From Actinomycetes bacterium (lineage in GTDB: Bacteria; Actinomycetota; Acidimicrobiia; Acidimicrobiales; RAAP-2), in the NCBI GenBank assembly GCA_021779855.1, contig JAJXZW010000010.1:1-64000 (forward strand): a stretch of 64,000 nt of DNA, written 5' to 3'. The notes under the pieces are model-generated. The model worked only from the letters and a program-made list of their open reading frames with translations. It was not told where the DNA came from and did no database searches. Below are positions 18,873-26,931 of this stretch, piece after piece. A program made the translations under genes and the position numbers. Position 1 is the stretch's first letter; the number at the start of each line of letters is the position of its first letter.

Positions 18873-19181
18873 GTGCCCCGCCGCCCGCTCACCACGCGCG
18901 TGGGATCGGTCGTGCGCTCGCGCGCGTGGCACGGGCTGCGTGACGGGGACCCCGTCGTCGTCGACGTCGACCGGGCCCGGCGCCAGGACTGGGTGTTCGT
19001 CGCCCACGCCCGCAACGAGTCGACGGGCGAGGAGTGGGTGGAGGTGCGCGGGGGCCGGGCCGGGGAGTCCAAGGGCCGCGCGTTCGCGCCCGCGCGGATC
19101 TTCCCCGCGGGCGCCCGCCGTGGGACGAGGGTCGCGGGGCCCTCGCTCGCCGACGCGCCCCGGCTCGACCTCACCGACTAG
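18873..19181 (+). CDS. Conserved hypothetical protein, 102 aa
   Basis: A small basic protein (TTRVGSVVRSRAWHGLRDGDPVVVDV, RRQDWVFVAHARN, EEWVEVRGGRAGESKGRAFAP) predicted to be all-beta. I recall similar unnamed proteins in other actinobacteria but cannot assign a function. CACAAT ends 6 nt before GTG 18873, in the same position as the leaderless -10s, though it lacks the leading T. It is divergent from the RecB-like gene. Confidence 0.65.
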   Translation: MPRRPLTTRVGSVVRSRAWHGLRDGDPVVVDVDRARRQDWVFVAHARNESTGEEWVEVRGGRAGESKGRAFAPARIFPAGARRGTRVAGPSLADAPRLDLTD

Positions 19182-19722
19182 GGGGGGCGGGCTGACGGCC
19201 CTCGGGGTCACGCATCGCCGCCCAGCGACGCGCTCGGGCCGTCGAACTCGACGAGGGACGTCTCTGGGTCGACACCCTCGCGACCTCGGCCTCGGGCCCC
19301 TCGGGTCGGGTGCGTCCGCCGGGCCGAGGCGGTTCTTCGCGGTCGTCGTGTCCGCACGCGCTGGACGTGAAGGCGCGGGCGCGTCACGGGCCGGTCGGTG
19401 GCGGCGGCCGCGAAGCGCTACCGCACGCGGGCCCTGGGGACCCGGTGCGTCCTCGCGAACGACGTCTCGGCGGCCATACGGGTCGGCGAGATTCCGGTGA
19501 ACCTGCTCGACGTGGCCTCGGTACCCGAGCGCGGCCCCGGGGAGCGCGACGGAGCCGGGGCTCGGTGAGCGGGCCGGCCGCGGGACCTCCCGGTGCCGTC
19601 GCGGGCCGTCACCCGCGTGGTGCGCAGGACGACCTCGTCGCGGGCTCCTAGGGTGGGCGGTGACCGTCGCGCCCGCCGGCCGCGACGGCGTCGAGTCCAC
19701 TCGAGCGTGAGAGGGGGGGTGC
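19182..19722 (+). other. 541-bp stretch with no assignable gene
   Basis: Short frames occur on both strands but none carries a family signature or a plausible start. A run reading RTRALGTRCVLANDVSAAI around 19420-19480 and RAVELDEGRLWVDTL around 19240 look coding-like but lie in different frames, so the stretch may be a decayed gene. A G-rich ribosome binding site before the GH15 gene closes it. Confidence 0.5.
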
Positions 19723-21648
19723 GTGGCCCTGCGTATCGAAGACTACGCGTTCATCGGCGATATGCACACCGGGGCCGTCGTCGGCGCCGACGGGTCCGTC
19801 GACTGGCTGTGCCTGCCCGAGTTCGACTCGCCCTCGTGCTTCGCCCGGCTCGTGGGAACCGAGTCCCACGGCTACTGGAGGCTCGCGCCCGCCGGCGGCC
19901 CGGAGGCGATCCGCGCGACGCGGCGGCGCTACCGCGAGGACTCGCTCGTCCTCGAGACCGAGTTCGAGACGGCGACCGGGACCGTGCGCGTTTCGGACTT
20001 CATGCCCGTAGGGGTGGCGCACCCGCAAGTCATACGCGTCGTCGAGGGGATCGAGGGCACGGTGGCGATGGCCCTGGAGCTCACGCTGCGCTTCGACTAC
20101 GGCGACGCCGTGCCCTGGGTCACCTCGTCGCCGGGGCTGCTGCGCCTGACGGCGGGCCCCGACGCCGTCGCCCTCTGGCACCGGGTGCACACGGTGGGCA
20201 AGAATCTCACCACGGTCGCCGACTTCTCCGTCGCGACCGGCCAGCGCTTCCCCTTCACCCTCGTGTGGCACCCGTCGAACGAGGAGCCGCCCGCCCCGCT
20301 CGACACCTACTACGCCCTCGATCAGACTGACGCGTTCTGGCGGGAGTGGGCCGGGAACTGCACCTACGAGGGCCCGTGGCGCGACCAGGTCGTGCGCTCG
20401 CTCTTGACCCTGAAGGCGCTCACCTTCGAGGCGACCGGGGGAATCGTCGCGGCGCCCACGACCTCGCTGCCCGAGGCGCTGGGGGGTGGGCGTAACTGGG
20501 ACTACCGCTACTGCTGGTTGCGCGACGCCGCCCTCACGCTCGAGTCGCTCATGCGCGGGGGCTACCTGGAGGAGGCCCTCGCCTGGCGCGACTGGCTCGT
20601 GCGCTCGGTGGCGGGGGACCCCTCGCGCCTGCAGATCATGTACGGGCCCGCGGGCGAGCGGCGACTCGTCGAGTGGGAGGCCGACTGGCTGCCCGGCTAC
20701 GAGTCGTCGGTGCCGGTGCGCATCGGCAACGCCGCCTCGGGCCAGTTCCAGCTCGACGTCTACGGCGAGGTGCTCTCGGCCCTGCACGCGGCGGCCCACG
20801 CCGACGGGACCCCGGACCTCGCCGCCTGGGATCTCCAGATCAAGCTGGTCGAGTTCCTCGCGTCCGCCTGGATCGCGCCCGACGACGGCATCTGGGAGGT
20901 GCGAGGGCCGCGGCGGCACTTCACGCACTCCAAGGTGATGGCCTGGGTGGCCGTCGACTGCGCCGTGCAAACGCTCGAGCACTGGCCCGACCTCAAGGGC
21001 GACCTCGAGGGGTGGCGCGCCCTGCGCGAGCGCATCCACGCCGACGTCTGCGAGAACGGCTACAACCGCGAGGTGGGGGCGTTCACCCAGTACTACGGCT
21101 CCGACGCCCTCGACGCCAGCACCCTCATGATTCCGCTGGTCGGGTTCTTGCCCCCGGACGACCCGCGGGTCGTGAGCACGGTCGAGGCGGTGGAGCGCCG
21201 CCTGCTCGTCGACGGGCTCGTGCTGCGCTACGAGACCTCCGACGGCGGCCAGGTCGACGGCCTCAGCGGTCGGGAAGGGGCGTTCCTCGCCTGCTCGTTC
21301 TGGCTCGTGGACTGCCTGCACCTCATCGGGCGCACCGCCGACGCCGCGGCGATGTTCGAACGCCTGGTCGGGCTCGCCAACGAGCTCGGGCTGCTCTCGG
21401 AGGAGTACGACGCCGCGGCCGGCCGGCTCGTGGGCAACTTCCCCCAGGCCTTCTCCCACGTGTCGCTCGTGAACTCCGCGTTCCGCCTGGCGGGCGCCGA
21501 CCCGGTGACGACGGTCGCCGCGGTCCTCGGAGCGACCCCCCGGCGCCGCCGCGCGGCGGGCGGGACGAGCAGAGTGCGCGCCACCCGCTCGCGCCGGTCC
21601 TCGACGAGCGGGGCGGCCACGCCCACCGAGCCGAGGAGGAGCCCATGA
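19723..21648 (+). CDS. Glycoside hydrolase family 15 protein (glucoamylase/trehalase type)
   Basis: The 641-residue protein begins RIEDYAFIGDMHTGAVVGADGSVDWLCLPEFDSP, the usual start of bacterial GH15 proteins. It contains GGGRNWDYRYCWLRDAALT and DDGIWEVRG with the presumed catalytic Glu, then FTHSKVMAWVAVD and NFPQAFSHVSLVN. Mycobacterial members are trehalases and others are glucoamylases; the sequence alone does not decide. The last ~45 residues are an Arg-rich extension. GAGGGGGGG precedes GTG 19723. The stop overlaps the glucose dehydrogenase start (ATGA). Confidence 0.92.
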   Translation: MALRIEDYAFIGDMHTGAVVGADGSVDWLCLPEFDSPSCFARLVGTESHGYWRLAPAGGPEAIRATRRRYREDSLVLETEFETATGTVRVSDFMPVGVAHPQVIRVVEGIEGTVAMALELTLRFDYGDAVPWVTSSPGLLRLTAGPDAVALWHRVHTVGKNLTTVADFSVATGQRFPFTLVWHPSNEEPPAPLDTYYALDQTDAFWREWAGNCTYEGPWRDQVVRSLLTLKALTFEATGGIVAAPTTSLPEALGGGRNWDYRYCWLRDAALTLESLMRGGYLEEALAWRDWLVRSVAGDPSRLQIMYGPAGERRLVEWEADWLPGYESSVPVRIGNAASGQFQLDVYGEVLSALHAAAHADGTPDLAAWDLQIKLVEFLASAWIAPDDGIWEVRGPRRHFTHSKVMAWVAVDCAVQTLEHWPDLKGDLEGWRALRERIHADVCENGYNREVGAFTQYYGSDALDASTLMIPLVGFLPPDDPRVVSTVEAVERRLLVDGLVLRYETSDGGQVDGLSGREGAFLACSFWLVDCLHLIGRTADAAAMFERLVGLANELGLLSEEYDAAAGRLVGNFPQAFSHVSLVNSAFRLAGADPVTTVAAVLGATPRRRRAAGGTSRVRATRSRRSSTSGAATPTEPRRSP

Positions 21649-22706
21649 AGGCGCTGACCGTCGTTCCTTTGACATCGGGCTCGGCCGAGCTCTCCGAGGT
21701 CGCCGAGCCCCCGGTCGCCGACGGGCCGATCCTCGTCGAGACCCTCGCGGTGGGGATCTGCGGCACCGACCTCGAGATCCTCTCGGGCGCCTACGGCTGG
21801 GCCCCGCCGGGCCGCGAGCGGCTCGTCCTCGGTCACGAGTCGCTCGGCCGGGTGCTCGAGGCGCCGCCCGGCGGACCCGTCGCCGCGGGTGACCTCGTGG
21901 TGGGCATCGTGCGCCGGCCCGACCCGGTGCCGTGCGCCAACTGCGCGGTGCTCGAGTGGGACTTCTGTCGCAACGGCCGCTACACCGAACGCGGGATCAA
22001 GGAGCGCGACGGCTACCTGTCCGAGCGCTACCGCATCACCCCGGACTTCGTCGTGAAGGTCGACCCGGCCCTGGGGCGCCTGGGCGTGCTCCTGGAGCCC
22101 ACGAGCGTGGTCGCCAAGGCCTGGGAGGACGTGGACCGGATCGGGGGGCGGGCCCACTGGGCGCCGAGCACGGTGCTCGTGACCGGGGCCGGCCCGATCG
22201 GCGTGCTCGCGGCGATGATCGGGGTCGAGCGAGGCCTCGAGGTCCACGTGCTCGACCGCGTCGCCTCGGGCGTGAAGCCCGACCTGGTGCACGCCCTGGG
22301 CGCCACGTACCATCACGGCACCGTCGAGGAGACCGGCCTCGCGCCCGACGTGGTGATCGAGTGCACCGGGGTGCCCTCCGTGGTGCTCGACGCCATGACC
22401 CACGTCGGCCCCGGCGGGGTGGTGTGCCTCACCGGCGTGTCCTCGGGGGGCCACCCGCTGACGGTCGACGAGGGTGCCCTCAACCGGTCGATGGTGCTCG
22501 AGAACGTCGCGGTCGTGGGCTCGGTCAACGCGAACCGTCGCCACTACGAGCAGGCCGCCGCGGCCCTGGCGGCGGCCGACCGTGGCGTGCTCTCGCGCGT
22601 GGTGACCCGCCGGGTGCCGCTCGAGCACTGGGAGAGCGCCCTCGAGCGCCACGACGACGACGTCAAGGTCGTGATCGACGTCGCCCCCGAGGCCGCCGCC
22701 GCCTGA
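21645..22706 (+). CDS. Glucose 1-dehydrogenase, zinc MDR family
   Basis: The 353-residue protein resembles archaeal-type glucose dehydrogenases: GICGTDLEILSGAYG (catalytic-zinc Cys), LVLGHESLGRV, structural-zinc Cys in CANCAVLEWDFC, VLLEPTSVVAKAWE, and the Rossmann motif VTGAGPIGVLAAMIG. A late GSVNANRRHYEQA segment is typical of the family. It should oxidise glucose to gluconolactone with NAD(P). ATG 21645 overlaps the GH15 stop, so glucose released by the hydrolase is probably its substrate. Confidence 0.88.
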   Translation: MKALTVVPLTSGSAELSEVAEPPVADGPILVETLAVGICGTDLEILSGAYGWAPPGRERLVLGHESLGRVLEAPPGGPVAAGDLVVGIVRRPDPVPCANCAVLEWDFCRNGRYTERGIKERDGYLSERYRITPDFVVKVDPALGRLGVLLEPTSVVAKAWEDVDRIGGRAHWAPSTVLVTGAGPIGVLAAMIGVERGLEVHVLDRVASGVKPDLVHALGATYHHGTVEETGLAPDVVIECTGVPSVVLDAMTHVGPGGVVCLTGVSSGGHPLTVDEGALNRSMVLENVAVVGSVNANRRHYEQAAAALAAADRGVLSRVVTRRVPLEHWESALERHDDDVKVVIDVAPEAAAA

Positions 22707-22872
22707 CCCGCCCCGGGGCTCCCTGCCGCATCGGGTGTTGGGATCGGGCGGTCGGTTCTGTCAGCGCCACCTCGAACTCGACGGGTGAGACGTGGTCAGT
22801 GACGGGTGGCGTCACGGTCGACCGTCGGGTGCGGGAGGCGGTAGCCAGCGGGTCGCGTACCGGAGCCTCCCA
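22707..22872. other. Intergenic stretch before ars, with a possible transposase-tail remnant
   Basis: On the minus strand one frame (about 22715-22810) reads VTPPVTDHVSPVEFEVALTE, which recalls the SPVEFE/SPVDYE ending of IS3-type transposases. There is no intact gene and the match is short, so the remnant call is weak. Confidence 0.25.
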
Positions 22873-22897
22873 CGATGTGCTATCGTATATCGGCGAT
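22873..22897 (+). promoter_or_regulatory. Promoter/operator of the ars operon
   Basis: TATCGT (22881-22886) fits the -10 pattern 9 nt before ATG 22896. CGAT/ATCG half-sites repeat around it: CGAT 22873-22876, ATCG 22882-22885, and the perfect ATCG-G-CGAT at 22889-22897 over the start codon. An ArsR dimer bound here would block initiation and be released by arsenite. Confidence 0.55.
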
Positions 22898-23294
22898 GAA
22901 CGATTACCTGGTTGAATCCGAGGTGCCGGGGGCGTGCTGCCCGGTTGAGGAGCCGGCCCTGCCCGGCGACGATGACGAGGCGATCGGACTCGTCGCCAAG
23001 GCCCTCGGTCACCCGGTGCGGGTGCGGATCCTGCGGCTCTTGCTGGCCCGCACCACCTGCACCTGCGGGGAGGTCGTCGCCGAGCTGCCTCTCGCTCAGG
23101 CCACGGTCTCCCAGCATCTGAAGGTCCTCAAGGACGCCGGTCTCGTCCAGGGCCGCGTGGACGGCCCTCGTAGTTGCTACTGCGCCAATCCGGCCCGCCT
23201 GGGCGCCTTCGCCGAACTGGTCGGCCAGCTCGCCCATACCGCGTCGCTCCCTCTGACCACCGTCTCATCTCCCGGAAGGATTCCCTCACCATGA
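22896..23294 (+). CDS. arsR: Arsenite-responsive ArsR-family repressor
   Basis: The 132-residue winged-helix repressor has LGHPVRVRILRLLL, then TTCTCGEVVAELPLAQATVSQHLKVLKDAGLVQ. The CTC pair at the start of the DNA-binding region sits where As(III)-binding Cys lie in classical ArsR. Additional Cys pairs occur at the N-terminus (ACCP) and after the wing (SCYC). An alternative in-frame ATG at 22875 overlaps the -10, so ATG 22896 is chosen. The stop overlaps arsD in ATGA. Confidence 0.92.
   Translation: MNDYLVESEVPGACCPVEEPALPGDDDEAIGLVAKALGHPVRVRILRLLLARTTCTCGEVVAELPLAQATVSQHLKVLKDAGLVQGRVDGPRSCYCANPARLGAFAELVGQLAHTASLPLTTVSSPGRIPSP
23274..23280 (+). promoter_or_regulatory. Ribosome binding site of arsD
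   Basis: GGAAGGA lies 10 nt before ATG 23291, inside the end of arsR. It fixes the arsD start at the canonical MTIVEVFDPAMCC. Confidence 0.6.
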
Positions 23295-23935
23295 CCATCG
23301 TTGAAGTGTTCGACCCCGCGATGTGCTGCTCCACGGGCGTGTGCGGCCCGACGGTCGACCCCGGCCTCTCCCGCTTCGCCGCCGACTTGGATTGGCTGGC
23401 CGCCCAGAGCGTGACGGTCATCCGGCACAACCTGGCTCAAGAGCCGGGGGCCTTCGCCGCGCAGCCGCTGGTCACCGGGGCGCTCCAAGCCGAGGGAGAA
23501 GGCGTCCTGCCGGTCGTGATCACCGACGGCACCCTTGTCAGCAAGGGCCGCTATCCGGCGAGAGAGGAGCTGGCGGCATGGGCGGGCCTCGCCGCTCCGG
23601 CGGCCGACCCGTTCGCCTACGGCGCCGTGGTCGACGAGCTCGTGGCGATCGCGGCCGCCATCGCCGCGAACTGCGAACCCTGCCTCGAGCAGCACGTGCG
23701 GGCCGCCCGGCGACTGGGCGTCACCGACGCCGATGTCCGGCGGGCGGTGGCGACCGCGCTCCGCGTGAAGGACACCCCGGCCCGGGCCGTTCGCCGCTAC
23801 GCTGATGAGCTGCTCGCCGGGTCCGCCACCGGAGCCGAGGGGGCCGACGGGGGCGCCTGTTGCGGCCAAGGCGAGCCGGCCCCGGTCGCCATCGGGGAGC
23901 GCCCCGCGCCGGCCGACAGTGGCACGTGCTGCTGA
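23291..23935 (+). CDS. arsD: Arsenic metallochaperone ArsD fused to an AhpD/CMD-like domain
   Basis: Residues 1-~103 match E. coli ArsD closely: VFDPAMCCSTGVCGP with C12, C13 and C18, the three arsenite ligands, then HNLAQEP and KGRYPAREELAAW. ArsD hands As(III) to ArsA. Residues ~108-180 are an extra all-helical domain with DELVAIAAAIAANCEPCLEQH, the AhpD/carboxymuconolactone-decarboxylase motif (E116, C128, C131, H135). The C-terminus returns to ArsD-like vicinal Cys pairs (ACCG and a terminal GTCC). At 214 residues it is nearly twice the usual length (~120). The stop overlaps arsA by one base (TGATG). Confidence 0.9.
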   Translation: MTIVEVFDPAMCCSTGVCGPTVDPGLSRFAADLDWLAAQSVTVIRHNLAQEPGAFAAQPLVTGALQAEGEGVLPVVITDGTLVSKGRYPAREELAAWAGLAAPAADPFAYGAVVDELVAIAAAIAANCEPCLEQHVRAARRLGVTDADVRRAVATALRVKDTPARAVRRYADELLAGSATGAEGADGGACCGQGEPAPVAIGERPAPADSGTCC

Positions 23936-25683
23936 TGGGGCTGCTCACGGAACCCACACGGGTCCTTCTCTTCACCGGCAAGGGCGGAGTCGGGAAGACG
24001 TCGCTGTCGTGCGCCACGGCGCTCGACCTCGCGGCCGAAGGCCGTTCGGTGCTGCTGGTGAGCACCGACCCCGCCTCCAACCTCGACGAGGTGCTCGGCA
24101 CCGCGCTCGGGTCCGAACCCCGACCCGTACGCGGAGCCGTCGGGCTCTGGGCGGCGAACATCGACCCTCAGGCCGCGGCCCGGGCCTATCGGGAACGGGT
24201 GGTCGGCCCCTACCGCCAGGCACTGCCCGCGGTCGCCGTGGCCAGTATCGAAGAGCAGCTCTCCGGAGCGTGCACGGTCGAGATCGCCGCCTTCGACGAG
24301 TTTGCCCGGCTGCTCGGCGACCCCGACGCCACCGCCGGCTACGACCATGTGATCTTCGACACCGCCCCCACCGGTCACACCCTGCGTCTGCTCGCCCTGC
24401 CCGCCGCCTGGACCGGGTTCATCGACACCAACACCACCGGCACCTCATGCCTGGGTCCACTCACCGGTCTCAACGCCCAGCGGGCCACCTACCAGGCCAC
24501 CTTGTCGGCGCTCCGCGATCCGGCGGCCACCACCCTGGTCCTCGTGGCCCGACCGGACCCCGACGCGCTCAGCGAAGCCGGCCGCGCCAGCGCCGAGCTG
24601 GCGGCGCTCGGCGTGCGCAACCAGCAGCTGGTCATCAACGGGGTCTTCACCCCGACGGCTCTCAACGACCCCACCGCGGTGGCCCTCGGCCAGCGGCAGC
24701 GGGACGCCCTCGAAGCCCTCCCCGCGGCACTGAGGGAGCTACCGCGGACCGACCTCCCGCTGCTTTCCGGCCCACCGGTCGGCCTCGACGGGCTGCGCGC
24801 GCTCCTCTCAGGACGACCCGTCACGCCGCGACCGGTCCCCGTCGAGCCGAACGGTCGCGCCGAAGCGACCCTGGCCCGCCTCGTGGACGAGCTGGGAGCG
24901 GCCGGGCGCGGCGTCGTCATGACCGTGGGCAAGGGTGGAGTCGGCAAGACCACCATCGCCAACGCCATCGCCACCGCCCTGGCCCGGGCCGGGCACCGGG
25001 TGCACCTGTCGACCACCGACCCCGCCGCCCGTCGAGACGCCGCCCCAGCCACCGACCTGGGGAACCTCGAGGTCACCCGGATCGACCCAACAGCCGAGAC
25101 GGCCGCCTACACCGCCGAGGTCCTCGCGAGCGCCGGTGCGGGCCTCGACGACGCCGGACGGGCCCTGCTCGAAGAAGACCTGCGCTCCCCCTGCACCGAG
25201 GAGATCGCGGTCTTCCGGGCCTTCGCTCGGACCGTGGCGCTGGCGGCCGACCGGTTCGTGGTGATCGACACCGCCCCAAGCGGTCACACCCTTCTGCTGC
25301 TCGACGCCGCCCAGGCCTACCACCGCGACGTGCAGCGCAATCTCGACGCCGCCCCCGACGAGGTAGCCGAACTGCTGCCGAGCCTGCGTGACCCCGCCTT
25401 CACCAAGGTCGTGGTCGTAACCGTCCCCGAACCGACCCCGGTTCACGAGGCCGCCGACCTGGCCGCCGACCTCCAACGCGCCGGGATCATCCCGTGGGCC
25501 TGGGTGATCAACCAGAGCTTCGCCCTCGTCGGCTCGACCGACCCGGTCCTGGCCGGGCGCGCCGCAGCCGAGCAGGCCATGCTCGACGAAGCGGTCAGCC
25601 TCGCGGCCCGACACGCCCTCGTGGCGTGGATGCCCGACGAACCCCACGGCGCAGACGGCCTGGAGTCACGGCTGGTGGCGTAG
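23935..25683 (+). CDS. arsA: Arsenite-stimulated ATPase ArsA
   Basis: The 582-residue protein has two homologous halves, each with a deviant Walker A (GKGGVGKT at 15-22 and about 332-339) and a DTAP(T/S)GHTL signature. Metalloid-site Cys are present in SGACTVEIAAF, GTSCLGPL and RSPCTEEIAVF, corresponding to C113, C172 and C422 of E. coli ArsA. ArsA normally energises the ArsB or Acr3 pump, but no pump gene follows; an IS256 remnant does. The ATG shares a base with the arsD stop. Duplication of the halves is clear in the sequence. Confidence 0.95.
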   Translation: MGLLTEPTRVLLFTGKGGVGKTSLSCATALDLAAEGRSVLLVSTDPASNLDEVLGTALGSEPRPVRGAVGLWAANIDPQAAARAYRERVVGPYRQALPAVAVASIEEQLSGACTVEIAAFDEFARLLGDPDATAGYDHVIFDTAPTGHTLRLLALPAAWTGFIDTNTTGTSCLGPLTGLNAQRATYQATLSALRDPAATTLVLVARPDPDALSEAGRASAELAALGVRNQQLVINGVFTPTALNDPTAVALGQRQRDALEALPAALRELPRTDLPLLSGPPVGLDGLRALLSGRPVTPRPVPVEPNGRAEATLARLVDELGAAGRGVVMTVGKGGVGKTTIANAIATALARAGHRVHLSTTDPAARRDAAPATDLGNLEVTRIDPTAETAAYTAEVLASAGAGLDDAGRALLEEDLRSPCTEEIAVFRAFARTVALAADRFVVIDTAPSGHTLLLLDAAQAYHRDVQRNLDAAPDEVAELLPSLRDPAFTKVVVVTVPEPTPVHEAADLAADLQRAGIIPWAWVINQSFALVGSTDPVLAGRAAAEQAMLDEAVSLAARHALVAWMPDEPHGADGLESRLVA

Positions 25684-26309
25684 GGCGGGCGGCGTGGCGT
25701 CGGGCTCCGTCCTCGCGCTGGGCCGTCGGGTGGTGGTGGTGCCCGTGCGCGCAGCTCGTCCGGGTCCTCGAGGTCGAGCGGCTCGCGTGTGGCAGCCCAC
25801 CGGGGGGGCGCGTGAGGGGATCCTCACCCACCTCCCCACGGAGCACCGGTGTGAGATCTGGTCTAACGGTCCCAACGAGCGCCTCGATCGCGACTCTCGT
25901 CGTCGGACCGACGTCGTGGGCATCTCCCCGGACCGAAGCTCCATCCTTCGACTGATCGGCGGCGTGCTCGCCGAGCAGTACGACGGGGGGTCGAGTCGCG
26001 CCACCGCCTCGGACTCGCGGCCCGCGCCGCCCCGGCACCCCCTCGACGGATCGCGCCGGGTGCACCACCCGGATGGACGTGGCCCCACCCGGGCCCCCTC
26101 GGACTGCCGCCCGGGGAGTCCGAGGAAGGGAATGGGTGGCGGGAGCGAGGTCCACCCGCCGGTGGTGCCGCAGGGCCAGCGTCGGCTCCGCGGCGTCAGC
26201 CGGGCGTCTCGGGCACCTACGGGCGCCACGGTGGATCGCGACGGTCGATCGGGGCCACCGGCGGACACTCACGTAAAGCGATCATTGGCGACCGGGGAGA
26301 TCCACTGGG
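25684..26309. other. Gap after arsA, mostly degenerate sequence
   Basis: Apart from the IS256 transposase fragment at about 25811-26010 no gene is recognisable. The rest reads as long spurious frames without starts or motifs up to the tRNA gene. Confidence 0.5.
25811..26010 (+). pseudogene. IS256 (Mutator)-family transposase, C-terminal fragment
   Basis: One frame reads GILTHLPTEHRCEIWSNGPN, continuing [20 protein letters not shown] and SSILRLIGGVLAEQYDG. Functional IS256-type transposases end with closely similar segments ([36 protein letters not shown].DEW). Substitutions at conserved sites (GIFP to GISP, loss of DEW) and the absence of the N-terminal two thirds show it is a relic. Confidence 0.75.
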
Positions 26310-26380
<71 letters not shown>

Positions 26381-26426
26381 GGGTGCGTCGGCCGACCAGT
26401 CTAGGGGGCACGGGTACCGTGGCGGG

Positions 26427-26801
26427 GTGGGTCAGACCTTCTACCAGCGCGTCGGCGGCGACGCCTTCTTCGTCGACCTCGTCGACGCCTTCTACGCGGT
26501 CGTCGAGGGCGACCCGGTGCTGCGCCCGCTGTACCCCGAGGACCTCGCCGACTCGCGCCGCCACCTCGCCCTGTTCTTGATCCAGTACTGGGGTGGCCCG
26601 CGCACCTACCAGGACGAGCGGGGCCATCCCCGCCTGCGGATGCGCCACGCGCCCTTCGCGGTCACCGCCGAGGCCCGGGACCACTGGCTGGGGGCGATGG
26701 CGGCCGCGCTCGGCGCGGTGCGCGATCGCCTCGACGAGGCCGACTACCTCCAGCTGCGCGACTACCTCGTCGCCTCGGCCGGTCAGCTGCGCAACGCGTA
26801 G
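26427..26801 (+). CDS. glbO: Group II truncated hemoglobin GlbO
   Basis: The 124-residue protein has FYQRVGGDAFFVDLVDAFYA, YPEDLADSRRHLALFLIQYWGGP, RMRHAPFAVT with the proximal His, and DHWLGAM with Trp G8. This is the TrHbO pattern, where the Trp and Tyr stabilise bound oxygen. Actinobacterial GlbO binds O2 tightly and supports respiration or redox defence. TACCGT (26415-26420) ends 6 nt before GTG 26427. Confidence 0.95.
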   Translation: MGQTFYQRVGGDAFFVDLVDAFYAVVEGDPVLRPLYPEDLADSRRHLALFLIQYWGGPRTYQDERGHPRLRMRHAPFAVTAEARDHWLGAMAAALGAVRDRLDEADYLQLRDYLVASAGQLRNA

Positions 26802-26931
26802 CGCGAGTGGCCCCCCGGGGCGAGGGCCGCGCCGAGCAGTACGAGAGCCCCGCCGCCGGGCCCGTACCACGCGGGGCTCGCCCAGCACCGCGGTGCGCGC
26901 GCGGGTCACCGCCAGTCCTTACGCTGGAGGC

